The position numbers and the translations under genes were made by a program. From Eubacterium sp. (lineage in GTDB: Bacteria > Bacillota > Clostridia > Lachnospirales > Lachnospiraceae), in NCBI GenBank assembly GCA_017938215.1, contig JAGBBZ010000034.1, positions 1 to 35,206 on the forward strand: a stretch of 35,206 nt of DNA. The letters are read 5' to 3'. The notes below the pieces were generated by a model, which was given only the letters and a program-made list of their open reading frames with translations, had not been told where the DNA came from and made no database searches. Shown piece after piece: positions 25,486-33,722 of the stretch. Positions within the stretch are counted from its first letter, which is position 1. The number at the start of each line of letters is the position of its first letter.

Positions 25486-26122
25486 AAACAATAAAAAACA
25501 AGTGATTCTTTCTTCGATTTCGATTTTGCTTCCGATTTTGATTGGAATTGTGATGTGGAATGCATTGCCAGACCGTATCGCTACACATTGGGGAGTGGAC
25601 GGAACAGTGGATGGGTGGAGCAGCAAGGCATTTGCGGTATTTGGATTGCCGTTGATTCTTTTGGGGCTTCACTGGATTTGTATTGCGGGAACAATGTTGG
25701 ATCCAAAGAATAAGGAGCAAAGCAGTAAGGTTTTTGGAATGATTATGTGGTTGATTCCACTTATATCTTTGAGCATGAATGGCGCCACATATGCCGTGGC
25801 ATTGGGCTATGCGGATAGTATGATATTTGCTGTGCGCATTCTTGTCGGAGGGATTTTTATTATTTTGGGGAATTATTTACCAAAATGTAAGCAGAATCAT
25901 ACCATCGGAATTCGGATTCCATGGACATTGAAGAACAAAGAAAATTGGAATAAGACACATCGATTTGCAGGAAAAGTCTGGGTGCTGGGAGGTGTTTTTC
26001 TTCTGCTGACAATATTCTTCCCAATGGAAGCATTTGTGTATATATGTCTTGGTGTCACGATTGTTATGGTAGCAATCACGATTCTTTATTCGTATCACTA
26101 TGACAAGAAACAGAGGGCGTGA
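25478..26122 (+). CDS. sdpI: SdpI-family membrane protein (DUF1648 + SdpI)
   Basis: 214 residues and about six membrane helices (ILLPILIGIVMWNALPD, IWLIPLISLSMNGATYAVAL and later ones). The DUF1648 signature PDRIATHWGVDGTVDGWSSK follows helix 1. The SdpI motif near residue 140-165 reads TIGIRIPWTLKNKENWNKTH then RFAGKVWVLGG. In Bacillus, SdpI gives immunity to the toxin SdpC and also signals by holding SdpR at the membrane. The SdpR-like gene overlapping it by 8 bp fits that circuit. No sdpABC toxin genes are in the window, so it may serve as a general immunity or envelope-stress function. Confidence 0.87.
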   Translation: MIKNNKKQVILSSISILLPILIGIVMWNALPDRIATHWGVDGTVDGWSSKAFAVFGLPLILLGLHWICIAGTMLDPKNKEQSSKVFGMIMWLIPLISLSMNGATYAVALGYADSMIFAVRILVGGIFIILGNYLPKCKQNHTIGIRIPWTLKNKENWNKTHRFAGKVWVLGGVFLLLTIFFPMEAFVYICLGVTIVMVAITILYSYHYDKKQRA

Positions 26123-26130
26123 TGCTTGAT

Positions 26131-26165
26131 TTGCTTATTATATCAGAAAGTGATATGATAAGCAA
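26131..26165 (+). promoter_or_regulatory. Palindromic promoter-operator of the fic gene
   Basis: TTGCTT (26131-26136), a 17-bp spacer and TATGAT (26154-26159) form a good promoter. The whole of it lies in a 15-bp inverted repeat (26131-26145 and 26151-26165, one mismatch, 5-bp centre). There is no T-run, so it is not a terminator. Transcription would start about 10 bp before the fic start codon. A dimeric regulator, possibly the Fic protein itself through its C-terminal winged helix, could bind it. Confidence 0.65.
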
Positions 26166-26177
26166 GTGAGGGGAATG

Positions 26178-27308
26178 ATGGTAACAATGAGAAAAGATTA
26201 TGGGAAGGTGGCTATGAAGGATAGGATGGCATGGCAGTTTGAACTAGATGAATATATACGGCAAGGTGAACCTGAGCGGATGGAAAAAAGTAAGGCGTGG
26301 CAGACTGCCATCGGCTTACAGGACGTAGATGGGTTGAAAACATCTGCGTATTTGTTGGATACGGCAAAAGAACATATTGAAGGAAAAATAGATATTGCAG
26401 AAGCCAGGAAGAGGATAGAGAGTTATTACGAGAAACGTAGTGAACGTATCGAAGGGGAAGAGGATACAAAGGAAGCGGATATTGTTTCAGCAAGGATTGC
26501 GCAGCTTCTTGGAGAAAAGACGTTTCAGTTTTCGCCAGCCGAATGGATATCCATACATCGTCGTTTGTTTGAGGGAGTATTTGACTATGCTGGACAGATC
26601 AGAACCTATAATATTACGAAAAAGGAATGGGTTTTGAAAGGTGACACAGTTATGTACGCATCTTGGAACAGTATAAAGGAGACGTTGGATTACGATTTTA
26701 ACACAGAAAAACATTTTTCTTATGAAGGAATGTCGATGGCAGAGTCTGTAAAGCATTTGGCAAAATTTGCTTCTGATATATGGCAGATACATCCGTTTTG
26801 CGAAGGAAATACGAGAGCAACGGCGGTTTTTATGATTAAGTATCTGAGGTCTTTTGGTTTTGAGGTAGAAAATGACACCTTTGAAAATCATTCTTGGTAC
26901 TTTAGAAATGCGTTGGTTCGTGCAAACTATAATGATATGAAGAATGATGTGTATGCCACAACTAAATTTTTGGAGCAGTTTTTCAGCAATTTGCTTATGG
27001 GGACAAAGTATGAGTTGAAGAATAGGTATATGCATGTGGATTATGATGATTGCCAAAGTGTCATTTTAGAAAAACCAAAGTATCAATTTGATACTTTGGG
27101 ATGTACTTTAGAAGAATTAGCAATTCTAAAATTTCTGGTGGAGGATAATGCCATAAAGCAAAAGGAGTTGTCAGAACGAATGGGAAAATCGACAATTACG
27201 ATTAAGCGAATAATGAAGACTTTACAAGAAAAGAATTATATACGAAGAGTAGGCGGCAAACGATACGGAAGATGGGAAGTATTGATTGGTCTTTCAGAAA
27301 AGGAGTAA
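26178..27308 (+). CDS. Fic/DOC-family protein with VbhA-like N-terminus and C-terminal winged helix
   Basis: 376 residues from the ATG at 26178 (GAGGGG 4 nt upstream; other starts nearby are possible). Residues near 40-75 (AIGLQDVDGLKTSAYLLDTA, HIEGKIDIAEARKRIESYY) look like the VbhA-type antitoxin helix domain fused in cis. The expected S/TxxxE(G/N) inhibitory motif appears degenerate (DVDG). The Fic core has the flap region ITKKEWVLKGDTVMYAS and the active-site motif HPFCEGNTRA at 205-214. Its catalytic His and the Asn and Arg that handle ATP are intact, so AMP transfer is expected. Residues near 305-370 form a winged helix (IKQKELSERMGKSTITIKRI). The hflX start codon is 4 bp after its stop. 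The target is unknown. Confidence 0.88.
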   Translation: MVTMRKDYGKVAMKDRMAWQFELDEYIRQGEPERMEKSKAWQTAIGLQDVDGLKTSAYLLDTAKEHIEGKIDIAEARKRIESYYEKRSERIEGEEDTKEADIVSARIAQLLGEKTFQFSPAEWISIHRRLFEGVFDYAGQIRTYNITKKEWVLKGDTVMYASWNSIKETLDYDFNTEKHFSYEGMSMAESVKHLAKFASDIWQIHPFCEGNTRATAVFMIKYLRSFGFEVENDTFENHSWYFRNALVRANYNDMKNDVYATTKFLEQFFSNLLMGTKYELKNRYMHVDYDDCQSVILEKPKYQFDTLGCTLEELAILKFLVEDNAIKQKELSERMGKSTITIKRIMKTLQEKNYIRRVGGKRYGRWEVLIGLSEKE

Positions 27309-27312
27309 CACG

Positions 27313-28605
27313 ATGGCAGAAATTTTTGAGACAAAAGAGCAAAAAGAAAAGGTGCTATTGGTAGCAGTGGACCTTGGGATAGAGAAAGATGGAACCTCCG
27401 CAGATGTGGAGGCGTCTTTGGATGAGTTGGCAGAGCTTGCGCGGACGGCGGGGGCAGAGCCTGTGGGACGCATGGTGCAGAAGCGTGAGGGGATTCACCC
27501 GGGGACTTACATCGGAAAGGGAAAGATCGATGAGTTGCGGGATTTGATCTGGGAGACGGGAGCGGATACCGTGGTGTGTGACGATGAGCTTTCCCCAGCG
27601 CAGTTTAATAACCTTCAAGAAGAATTGCAGTGCAAGGTGATTGACCGAACGGTAATGATTCTGGATATATTTGCGGCTCATGCCAGCACAAGCGAAGGTA
27701 AATTACAGGTGGAGCTGGCGCAGCTTCGTTACCGTGCATCGAGACTGACGGGACTTGGAAAATCTCTTTCCCGAATCGGTGGAGGTGCAGCAGGAAGTAC
27801 GGGTGGAATCGGTACGAGAGGTCCCGGAGAGAAAAAGTTGGAGATGGATCGCCGATTGATACGAGATCGAATCTCTATGCTGAATCGGCAGTTAAAAAAT
27901 ATGGTGGCAACCCGAGAGACCATGCGCAAGCAACGTCGCAATAGTGCAGTGAAGGTAGTGGCAATCGTGGGGTATACCAATGCAGGAAAATCCACCCTTC
28001 TTAATACATTGACCCAGGCGGAAGTGCTGGAGGAAGACATGCTATTTGCAACGCTGGATCCTACTACCAGAAGTTATGAATTGGAAAATGGGCAGAAGGT
28101 GTTATTTACGGATACCGTTGGATTTATCAATAAGCTCCCGCACCATTTGATTCGGGCGTTCCGAAGTACGTTGGAGGAAGCCAAATACGCGGATATGATT
28201 CTTCATGTGGTGGATTGTTCCGATGAGAATTATGAAATGCACATGAAAGTCGTGTACGATACGTTGAAAGAACTGGAGGTTCAGGACAAACCTGTGCTGA
28301 CAGTGTTTAACAAGATCGACCGATTGACAGAGGAGAATGCAGGTGAGATTTTGCGGGATGCTTATAGCGAAGACGTGGTGAAGATTTCCGCGAAGAAACG
28401 TGTCGGACTGGAAGAATTACTGGAAAAGATGGAGAAGATACTCAATGCGGGATTTGTCCGTATCGAGAAGACATTTTCCTATCAGGAGGCGGGTAAGATT
28501 CAGCTTATCCGTAAGTATGGAAATCTGGAGACAGAGGAGTATCGCGAGGACGGAATCTATGTGGAAGCAGCGATTCCGGCGGAATATGTGAATCAAGTCA
28601 TGTAA
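27313..28605 (+). CDS. hflX: Ribosome-associated GTPase HflX
   Basis: 430 residues from the ATG at 27313 with AAAGGAG upstream, the site being formed by the last codons of fic. The N-terminal HflX domain (DLGIEKDGTSADVEASLDEL, GRMVQKREGIHPGTYIGKGK) is followed by a glycine-rich linker (GIGTRGPGEKKLEMDRRLIR). The G domain near 215-370 has G1 GYTNAGKST, the G2 threonines in LDPTTRS, G3 DTVGFI, G4 NKID and G5 SAKK. HflX splits or rescues stalled ribosomes under stress. All key residues are present. It is followed by folA after 24 bp, so fic, hflX and folA may share a transcript. Confidence 0.96.
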   Translation: MAEIFETKEQKEKVLLVAVDLGIEKDGTSADVEASLDELAELARTAGAEPVGRMVQKREGIHPGTYIGKGKIDELRDLIWETGADTVVCDDELSPAQFNNLQEELQCKVIDRTVMILDIFAAHASTSEGKLQVELAQLRYRASRLTGLGKSLSRIGGGAAGSTGGIGTRGPGEKKLEMDRRLIRDRISMLNRQLKNMVATRETMRKQRRNSAVKVVAIVGYTNAGKSTLLNTLTQAEVLEEDMLFATLDPTTRSYELENGQKVLFTDTVGFINKLPHHLIRAFRSTLEEAKYADMILHVVDCSDENYEMHMKVVYDTLKELEVQDKPVLTVFNKIDRLTEENAGEILRDAYSEDVVKISAKKRVGLEELLEKMEKILNAGFVRIEKTFSYQEAGKIQLIRKYGNLETEEYREDGIYVEAAIPAEYVNQVM

Positions 28606-28629
28606 CGTGTGAGAAAAATGGAGAAATCA

Positions 28630-29130
28630 ATGCAGATAAATATGATTGTAGCGGTGGATGAGGCGTGGGGAATCGGATATGAAAATCAACTTTTGTTTCA
28701 TATCAAAGAAGATATGAGGCAGTTTAAAGAAAAGACCATGGGAAACGTGGTGGTGATGGGGCGGAAGACATTGGAAAGTCTGCCGGGCGGACGACCATTG
28801 CCAGGACGGATAAATATCGTTTTGACAAAAAATTACGCAGATGAGTTGCGCCAAATGGAGGATGTTCTAGTAGCGACTGACTTGGAGGACGTGCGGCAGT
28901 TGGTGAAAGACGTGAATAAGGATGTTTATGTCATTGGTGGCGAACAGATTTATAAGACGTTTCTGTCATATGCTGAGCGGATTTACATGACAAAAGTGTA
29001 TGACAGGAAGAGAGCGGATGCCTATTTTCCAAATGTGGAGGAGGATAAAGAGTGGGTGCTGGTGCATGAAGGGGAGAGGAAACAGGAGGGAGAGGTTATC
29101 TTTTCTTTCATGGTATTTGAGAAAAAATGA
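28630..29130 (+). CDS. folA: Dihydrofolate reductase
   Basis: 166 residues, the normal length. The ATG at 28630 has GGAG 8 nt upstream; a longer frame opening with GTG at 28609 would add seven residues not usual in the family. The N-terminus (INMIVAVDEAWGIGYENQLL), the substrate helix (IKEDMRQFKEKTMG), the NADPH motif (VVVMGRKTLESLPGGRPLPG) and the later VYVIGGEQIY are all present. The usual acidic active-site residue is in HIKEDM. It reduces dihydrofolate to tetrahydrofolate. Closely behind hflX, probably co-transcribed. Confidence 0.95.
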   Translation: MQINMIVAVDEAWGIGYENQLLFHIKEDMRQFKEKTMGNVVVMGRKTLESLPGGRPLPGRINIVLTKNYADELRQMEDVLVATDLEDVRQLVKDVNKDVYVIGGEQIYKTFLSYAERIYMTKVYDRKRADAYFPNVEEDKEWVLVHEGERKQEGEVIFSFMVFEKK

Positions 29131-29140
29131 CGAAGGAAAC

Positions 29141-29169
29141 TTGACTTTTCAACCTCCTTATAGTACCTT
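29141..29169 (+). promoter_or_regulatory. Possible promoter of the TPP-enzyme/epimerase pair
   Basis: TTGACT (29141-29146), a 17-bp spacer, TACCTT (29164-29169). The -35 is good and the -10 weak. No terminator separates folA from this pair. Confidence 0.35.
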
Positions 29170-29208
29170 TTTTAGTAGGGAAATTATACAGAGAATAGGA
29201 GAGCGACC

Positions 29209-31026
29209 ATGAAGATAAAATTATCGAATTATGTAGCGCAGTTTTTGGTAGAGCATGACATCGATACCGTGTTTACGGTAACCGGTGGTGGTGCGATGCA
29301 CTTGAATGATGGTTTGGGACATCAAGAAGGACTTCATTGTGTGTACCAGCATCACGAGCAGGCATGTGCCATTGCAGGTGAGGCGTATGCTCGTATGCAC
29401 AATAAAATCGGTGCGGTATGTGTAACTACTGGACCGGGCGGAACCAATGCCATTACCGGAGTGGTTGGCGGTTGGTTGGATTCCATCCCAATGTTGGTTC
29501 TTTCGGGACAGGTTCGTTATGATACCACAGCAAGAAGTACCGGGTTGAACCTTCGTGCCATGGGGGATCAGGAGTTTGACATATGTAAAGCGGTTGACAG
29601 TATGACGAAATACTGCCAGATGATCATTGATCCATTGGATATCAAATATTGTCTGGAGAAGGCATTGTACTTGGCGCAGACAGGAAGACCGGGACCTTGC
29701 TGGTTGGATATCCCATTAAATGTGCAGGGTGCATTTATCGAAACCGATGATCTTCGTTCCTTTGATCCGGCAGAATGTGCGGATGAGGTACCAGTGAAAC
29801 CATCGGAAGAGACCATTGAAACCATTATTGAGAAAATCAAAGCAGCAAAGCGTCCGGTGATCAATGCCGGAAATGGAATTCGTCTTGGTAAGGCGTATCC
29901 GGAGTTTTGCGAATTGGTAGAGAAGTTAAATATCCCGGTTGTAACCGGATGGAACAGCATCGATCTTATCGCTGACGAGCATCCTCTTTATGTGGGACGT
30001 GGCGGTATCATGGGAGATCGTGCCGGTAACTTTGCCATTCAAAATAGTGACTTGGTACTTTCTTTGGGAAGCCGTCTCAGCATTCGTCAGGTGGGATACA
30101 ATTTTAAAACATGGGCGAGAGAAGCGTATACCATCGTTGTGGATGTGGATGGTGAGGAATTGAAGAAACCGACGCTTCATGTAGATATGCCGGTTTGCGC
30201 CGATGTAAAAGATGTTATGCAGATGATGAATGAGAAGCTGGGTGACACGAAGTTGGATACGGATTCCTTCTGGTTGGAGAAATGTGCGCATTGGAAAGAG
30301 GCATTTCCTGTGGTGTTGCCAAAGCATTATGAGCAAAAGGGGCTTGCAAACGTATATGCCTTTATCAAAGAGGTGAGCAAGGTTCTTCCGGAAGATTATG
30401 TGACGGTAGTTGGAAATGGTTCTGCCTGCGTGGTGGGAAGCCACGGCTATGAGATAAAGAAGGGACAGCGTTTTATCATTAACTCTGCCATCGCTTCCAT
30501 GGGATACGATTTGCCGGCAGCCATCGGTGCGTGTGTGGCAGAAGGTGGAAAAGAGATTGTCTGCCTCAGTGGAGACGGAAGTATCCAGATGAACCTGCAG
30601 GAGCTCCAGACCATTAAGACGAATCGATTGCCGATTAAAATATTTGTAATCAACAACAATGGTTATCATTCCATCCGTCAGACACAGACGAATTTCTTCG
30701 GTGAGCCATACGTGGGAATTGGACCCCAGAGTAATGACCTTGAGTTCCCGGATATGAAAAAGATTGCCTATGCCTATGATTATCCATTTTTCCGTTGCGA
30801 GAGCAATGATACATTGGCGGAGACCATTGAGCAGGTATTTGCCACAGAAGGCGCTGTAATCTGCGAGATTATGGTTAATATGGATCAGAATTTCGAACCA
30901 AAGTCAGCGACAAAGCGTCTGGAAGACGGAACTTTGGTATCTCCTCCTTTGGAGGATCTGGCACCATTTTTGGATCGTGAGACATTCTTGGCAGAGATGA
31001 TCATTGATCCGATTCCAGAGGTATAA
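29209..31026 (+). CDS. Thiamine-diphosphate-dependent enzyme (acetolactate-synthase-like)
   Basis: 605 residues with the three domains of the acetolactate synthase/POX family. The Pyr domain (1 to about 170) carries the cofactor-activating Glu50 in YQHHEQACAIAGEAYAR, followed by GAVCVTTGPGGTNAITGVV. The central domain is near 190-330. The PP domain has the thiamine-diphosphate motif GDGSIQMNLQEL at 455-466, ending with FVINNNGYHSI. The downstream gene encodes an NAD-dependent sugar-epimerase-like protein and no regulatory small subunit is present. A role in modifying a sugar or nucleotide sugar, rather than branched-chain amino-acid synthesis, is therefore suggested. AGGAGAGCGACC precedes the ATG. 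Exact substrates cannot be assigned. Confidence 0.85.
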   Translation: MKIKLSNYVAQFLVEHDIDTVFTVTGGGAMHLNDGLGHQEGLHCVYQHHEQACAIAGEAYARMHNKIGAVCVTTGPGGTNAITGVVGGWLDSIPMLVLSGQVRYDTTARSTGLNLRAMGDQEFDICKAVDSMTKYCQMIIDPLDIKYCLEKALYLAQTGRPGPCWLDIPLNVQGAFIETDDLRSFDPAECADEVPVKPSEETIETIIEKIKAAKRPVINAGNGIRLGKAYPEFCELVEKLNIPVVTGWNSIDLIADEHPLYVGRGGIMGDRAGNFAIQNSDLVLSLGSRLSIRQVGYNFKTWAREAYTIVVDVDGEELKKPTLHVDMPVCADVKDVMQMMNEKLGDTKLDTDSFWLEKCAHWKEAFPVVLPKHYEQKGLANVYAFIKEVSKVLPEDYVTVVGNGSACVVGSHGYEIKKGQRFIINSAIASMGYDLPAAIGACVAEGGKEIVCLSGDGSIQMNLQELQTIKTNRLPIKIFVINNNGYHSIRQTQTNFFGEPYVGIGPQSNDLEFPDMKKIAYAYDYPFFRCESNDTLAETIEQVFATEGAVICEIMVNMDQNFEPKSATKRLEDGTLVSPPLEDLAPFLDRETFLAEMIIDPIPEV

Positions 31027-31070
31027 ATGTGAAAAATCACATGGATAGTAAAGAATGAATGGAGATTCGT

Positions 31071-32000
31071 ATGAAACGAGCAATCATTACCGGTTCTTCG
31101 GGAATGCTTGGACAGGCGTTGATTCGCCTCCTGGTGGAGAAGGACGTGGAAGTATATGCGGTGGTTCGGGCAGGGTCGGAGCAAAATGCAAAGATGTTTC
31201 GCCATGACCGGGTTCACTTGGTGGAATGTGATCTGACGGAGTTGGACAAGCTTCCGGGTCTTGTGCCGGAAGGATGTGATGCCTTCTTCCATTTTGGATG
31301 GACGGGAACCTATGGTCAGACACGAAATAATTTTTATGGTCAGTTAGATAATGTGCGCTATACCATTGACGCGGTGGAAGCGGCGAAGGAGCTGGGATGT
31401 GACGTGTTCCTTGGAGCGGGTTCTCAGGCAGAGTTCGGGCGAGTTCCCGACGGTGTGAAGCTGCATGGTGGTTTGAAGGCGGAGCCGGAGACGGGATATG
31501 GTATCGCGAAGCTCAGTGCGGGACAGATGAGTCGGGCGCTGTGCAAAGAATACGGTATCCGACATATCTGGACGCGAATTCTTAGTGTCTATGGTCCCGG
31601 GGATAAAGACCGCACCATGGTAATGTCCGGTATCTGTTCCATGCTTCGCGGCGAGGTGCCGAAGTACACCAAGGGCGAGCAGATCTGGGACTATCTGTAC
31701 TGCGACGATGCGGCAGAGGCATTTTATCTGGCAGCAGAAAAGGGACAGGATGGCGCGGTGTACTGCGTGGGAAGCGGAAAGGAACGCATGCTCAAAGAGT
31801 ACATTCAAGACATCGGTGAAGTGATCTGCCCGGGAGAAGAGATTCGCTTTGGAGATGTGCCGTATTATGACAAGCAGGTTATGTATCTGTGCGCCGACAT
31901 TTCAGATCTGACACGTGATACAGGATTTGAGCCCAAGATGCCATTTCTCGAAGGCGTTCGCCGAACGGTGGAGTGGCGAAAAGCACAGAATGATTCATAA
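31071..32000 (+). CDS. NAD-dependent epimerase/dehydratase (extended SDR)
   Basis: 309 residues from the ATG at 31071, with GGAG 6 nt upstream; the ATG four codons earlier lacks a site. The Rossmann motif TGSSGMLGQ is near residues 7-15 and the substrate-side motif FFHFGWTGTYGQTRNNF near 72. The catalytic Y143xxxK147 lies in ETGYGIAKLSAGQMSR, followed by TRILSVYGPGDKDRTMV and WDYLYCDDAAEAFYLA. It is shorter than classic GalE and resembles nucleotide-sugar reductases or epimerases. It follows the thiamine-diphosphate enzyme after 44 bp, so the two probably act in one sugar-modifying pathway. The product is not predictable from sequence alone. Confidence 0.85.
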   Translation: MKRAIITGSSGMLGQALIRLLVEKDVEVYAVVRAGSEQNAKMFRHDRVHLVECDLTELDKLPGLVPEGCDAFFHFGWTGTYGQTRNNFYGQLDNVRYTIDAVEAAKELGCDVFLGAGSQAEFGRVPDGVKLHGGLKAEPETGYGIAKLSAGQMSRALCKEYGIRHIWTRILSVYGPGDKDRTMVMSGICSMLRGEVPKYTKGEQIWDYLYCDDAAEAFYLAAEKGQDGAVYCVGSGKERMLKEYIQDIGEVICPGEEIRFGDVPYYDKQVMYLCADISDLTRDTGFEPKMPFLEGVRRTVEWRKAQNDS

Positions 32001-32009
32001 TGAAAGGCT

Positions 32010-33722
32010 TTACGGGAGACTATCCCGCAAGCATAATGCACCCCAGCCGATGCTTTGGCTGGGGTAATTTGTTTCAAAGGGAAGAGGGCGTGCTCCACGT
32101 TGGAGGTACGCCTTTACTTTTTGTCCGTAAAGGTATGGGTCGGCGCCATTTATGATACCGTATTGCATCAGAAGCGCAGCACTTCCGGTGACGAAGGGAG
32201 TTGCCATGGAAGTTCCGGTATTGGCAGTATATCCCCCGCCGGGAGCGGTGCTGATGATGTTTACGCCGGGGGCAGCGAGATCCGGTTTTGGCAAGGAAAG
32301 TTCTGTGTATCCTTGCCCGGAAAAGGGAGCCAAAGCGTCGGTGGCACTGTTGTAGGCGGCAACTGTGATTGGTTGGGAAGCGGTGGAGGGAATGGTGAGA
32401 GTGGTTTCTTCCGAAGGGACAAGAAAGCGGGTGGCGGGGTTGATGGTGTTGGCAGAAGGGAGCCAAAGGTTGTATGTGCCATCGATAATTCGGGAAGGGA
32501 TGAGCTGTAATTTCCATATGCCGGATTGGATGTAGGAACTACCGGCGATGGGAAGAAGTTCCACATAGACTTCTTGGGAAATATGATAGGGAGATGGTTC
32601 GCCAAAATACCAGAGAATGCGTGTGTTATCCAAGGTATCGCGGTAGACACCAACCGCTTGTTTGGTGAGCATCGTGGATTCTCCCGAGGGAGACAGGAGA
32701 CGGACATCAAAGGAATCCACATAGTTTTTCCAAAGTTGCAGATTTAAAGAGGTTTCGTTTTCGGATACGGCAAACTCGATTTGGGTGGTGGTTTCTTCTG
32801 TGAGACGTCCCGAAGCATGGCGGCCTTTGTTTCCTTCATTGCCACTGCCGATGGCAATGGTGGTTCGCCCCAGAGAAGAGATGTTATCGATAAAGGTTTC
32901 TACAAGGGATGAGCCGTCATGACTTCCATAGCTGTTGCCAAAGCTGAGATTCAGAGCCAGTGGACGTCCCAGATCAATGGCTTTCTGAATGCAATACTGA
33001 ATTGCCAACATGAGTTCGGTGGTACGAGGAAAGGCATCGGGAAATACATTTCCAAGCTTTACGATAAGAAGTTCGGATTCGATTGCTACTCCTCGCTGTC
33101 TACCACCACTTGCTCGTCCGTTTCCGGCAGCGATGCCAGCGACATGTGTTCCGTGACCGGACACATCGCGACTGGGGAAATTGCGGTTTCCTTCTGACAG
33201 TGCCTGATTAATATCGTCTCTAGTGAAGACTCGTCCGCGATTATAAAAGGATTCATTTTCCTCCGGGATGGTCTGATCCCACAACTCCAGAATGCGTGTG
33301 GTGCCATCGTCGTTTTGGAAGTCGGGATGAAAGATGTCAATGCCACTATCGATGATGCCCACCAACACCCCTTTTCCCGTGAGAGAAAAGGGTGGATTTT
33401 GAACGATGGTGATACATGAGGCGGCTCGGGCTTCGTAAAGGGAGAGAATGAGATTTTTTGGTTTTTCGATGTATTCTACTTGAGAAAGTCTGGAAAAAGC
33501 CTCAATCTGATTTTCGGGAATGGAGATAATGGCATATCCGCCGTATAAGGGAATCATTTGAATGTCATCGGGAAGCGTAAGCTCCCCGGAGTAACGGATG
33601 ATGAGTTCCCAACGCCTGGTGGTGGCATCGAACCCCGTATTTAAGTTGAGACTTCCTTCGCGTCCAGCTTCCCTACTGTCAAGAGAGAGCGAAAGTTCGG
33701 GATCTAATTTCTGGTCAGTCAT
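32010..33722 (-). CDS. Subtilisin-like S8 peptidase, Csp-like
   Basis: 570 residues without a signal peptide. A short N-terminal prodomain-like region (RWELIIRYSGELTLPDDIQM, PENQIEAFSRLSQVEYIEKP) precedes the catalytic domain. The triad is complete: Asp near 126 in VGIIDSGIDIFHPDF, His near 190 in GHGTHVAGIAAGNG, Ser near 503 in GTSMATPFVTGSAAL. An insert of about 150 residues (roughly 310-460) forms a beta-rich domain, as in the clostridial Csp germination proteases and relatives. The gene overlaps the stop of the sigK-like gene as ATGA, so expression with that sporulation sigma factor, and a spore-related role, is likely. A general intracellular subtilase is the alternative. Confidence 0.88.
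   Translation of the reverse strand: MTDQKLDPELSLSLDSREAGREGSLNLNTGFDATTRRWELIIRYSGELTLPDDIQMIPLYGGYAIISIPENQIEAFSRLSQVEYIEKPKNLILSLYEARAASCITIVQNPPFSLTGKGVLVGIIDSGIDIFHPDFQNDDGTTRILELWDQTIPEENESFYNRGRVFTRDDINQALSEGNRNFPSRDVSGHGTHVAGIAAGNGRASGGRQRGVAIESELLIVKLGNVFPDAFPRTTELMLAIQYCIQKAIDLGRPLALNLSFGNSYGSHDGSSLVETFIDNISSLGRTTIAIGSGNEGNKGRHASGRLTEETTTQIEFAVSENETSLNLQLWKNYVDSFDVRLLSPSGESTMLTKQAVGVYRDTLDNTRILWYFGEPSPYHISQEVYVELLPIAGSSYIQSGIWKLQLIPSRIIDGTYNLWLPSANTINPATRFLVPSEETTLTIPSTASQPITVAAYNSATDALAPFSGQGYTELSLPKPDLAAPGVNIISTAPGGGYTANTGTSMATPFVTGSAALLMQYGIINGADPYLYGQKVKAYLQRGARPLPFETNYPSQSIGWGALCLRDSLP
32040..32072 (+). terminator. Terminator of the TPP-enzyme/epimerase pair, inside the 3' end of the peptidase gene
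   Basis: CCCCAGCC (32041-32048) pairs with GGCTGGGG (32057-32064) around an 8-nt loop, followed by TAATTTGTTT. It lies within the last codons of the convergent S8 peptidase gene, so it may be partly a coincidence of coding sequence. A second small hairpin, CGGGA/TCCCG, is at 32013-32027. Confidence 0.5.

Noticed and set aside
26131-26165. Palindrome read as the terminator of sdpI
   Set aside because: No T-run follows on the plus strand, and the repeat contains a well-spaced -35/-10 pair, so an operator-promoter is the better reading.
29209-31026. Biosynthetic acetolactate synthase (ilvB)
   Set aside because: The fold matches, but there is no ilvN-type small subunit or ilv gene nearby and the partner is a sugar-epimerase-like protein.
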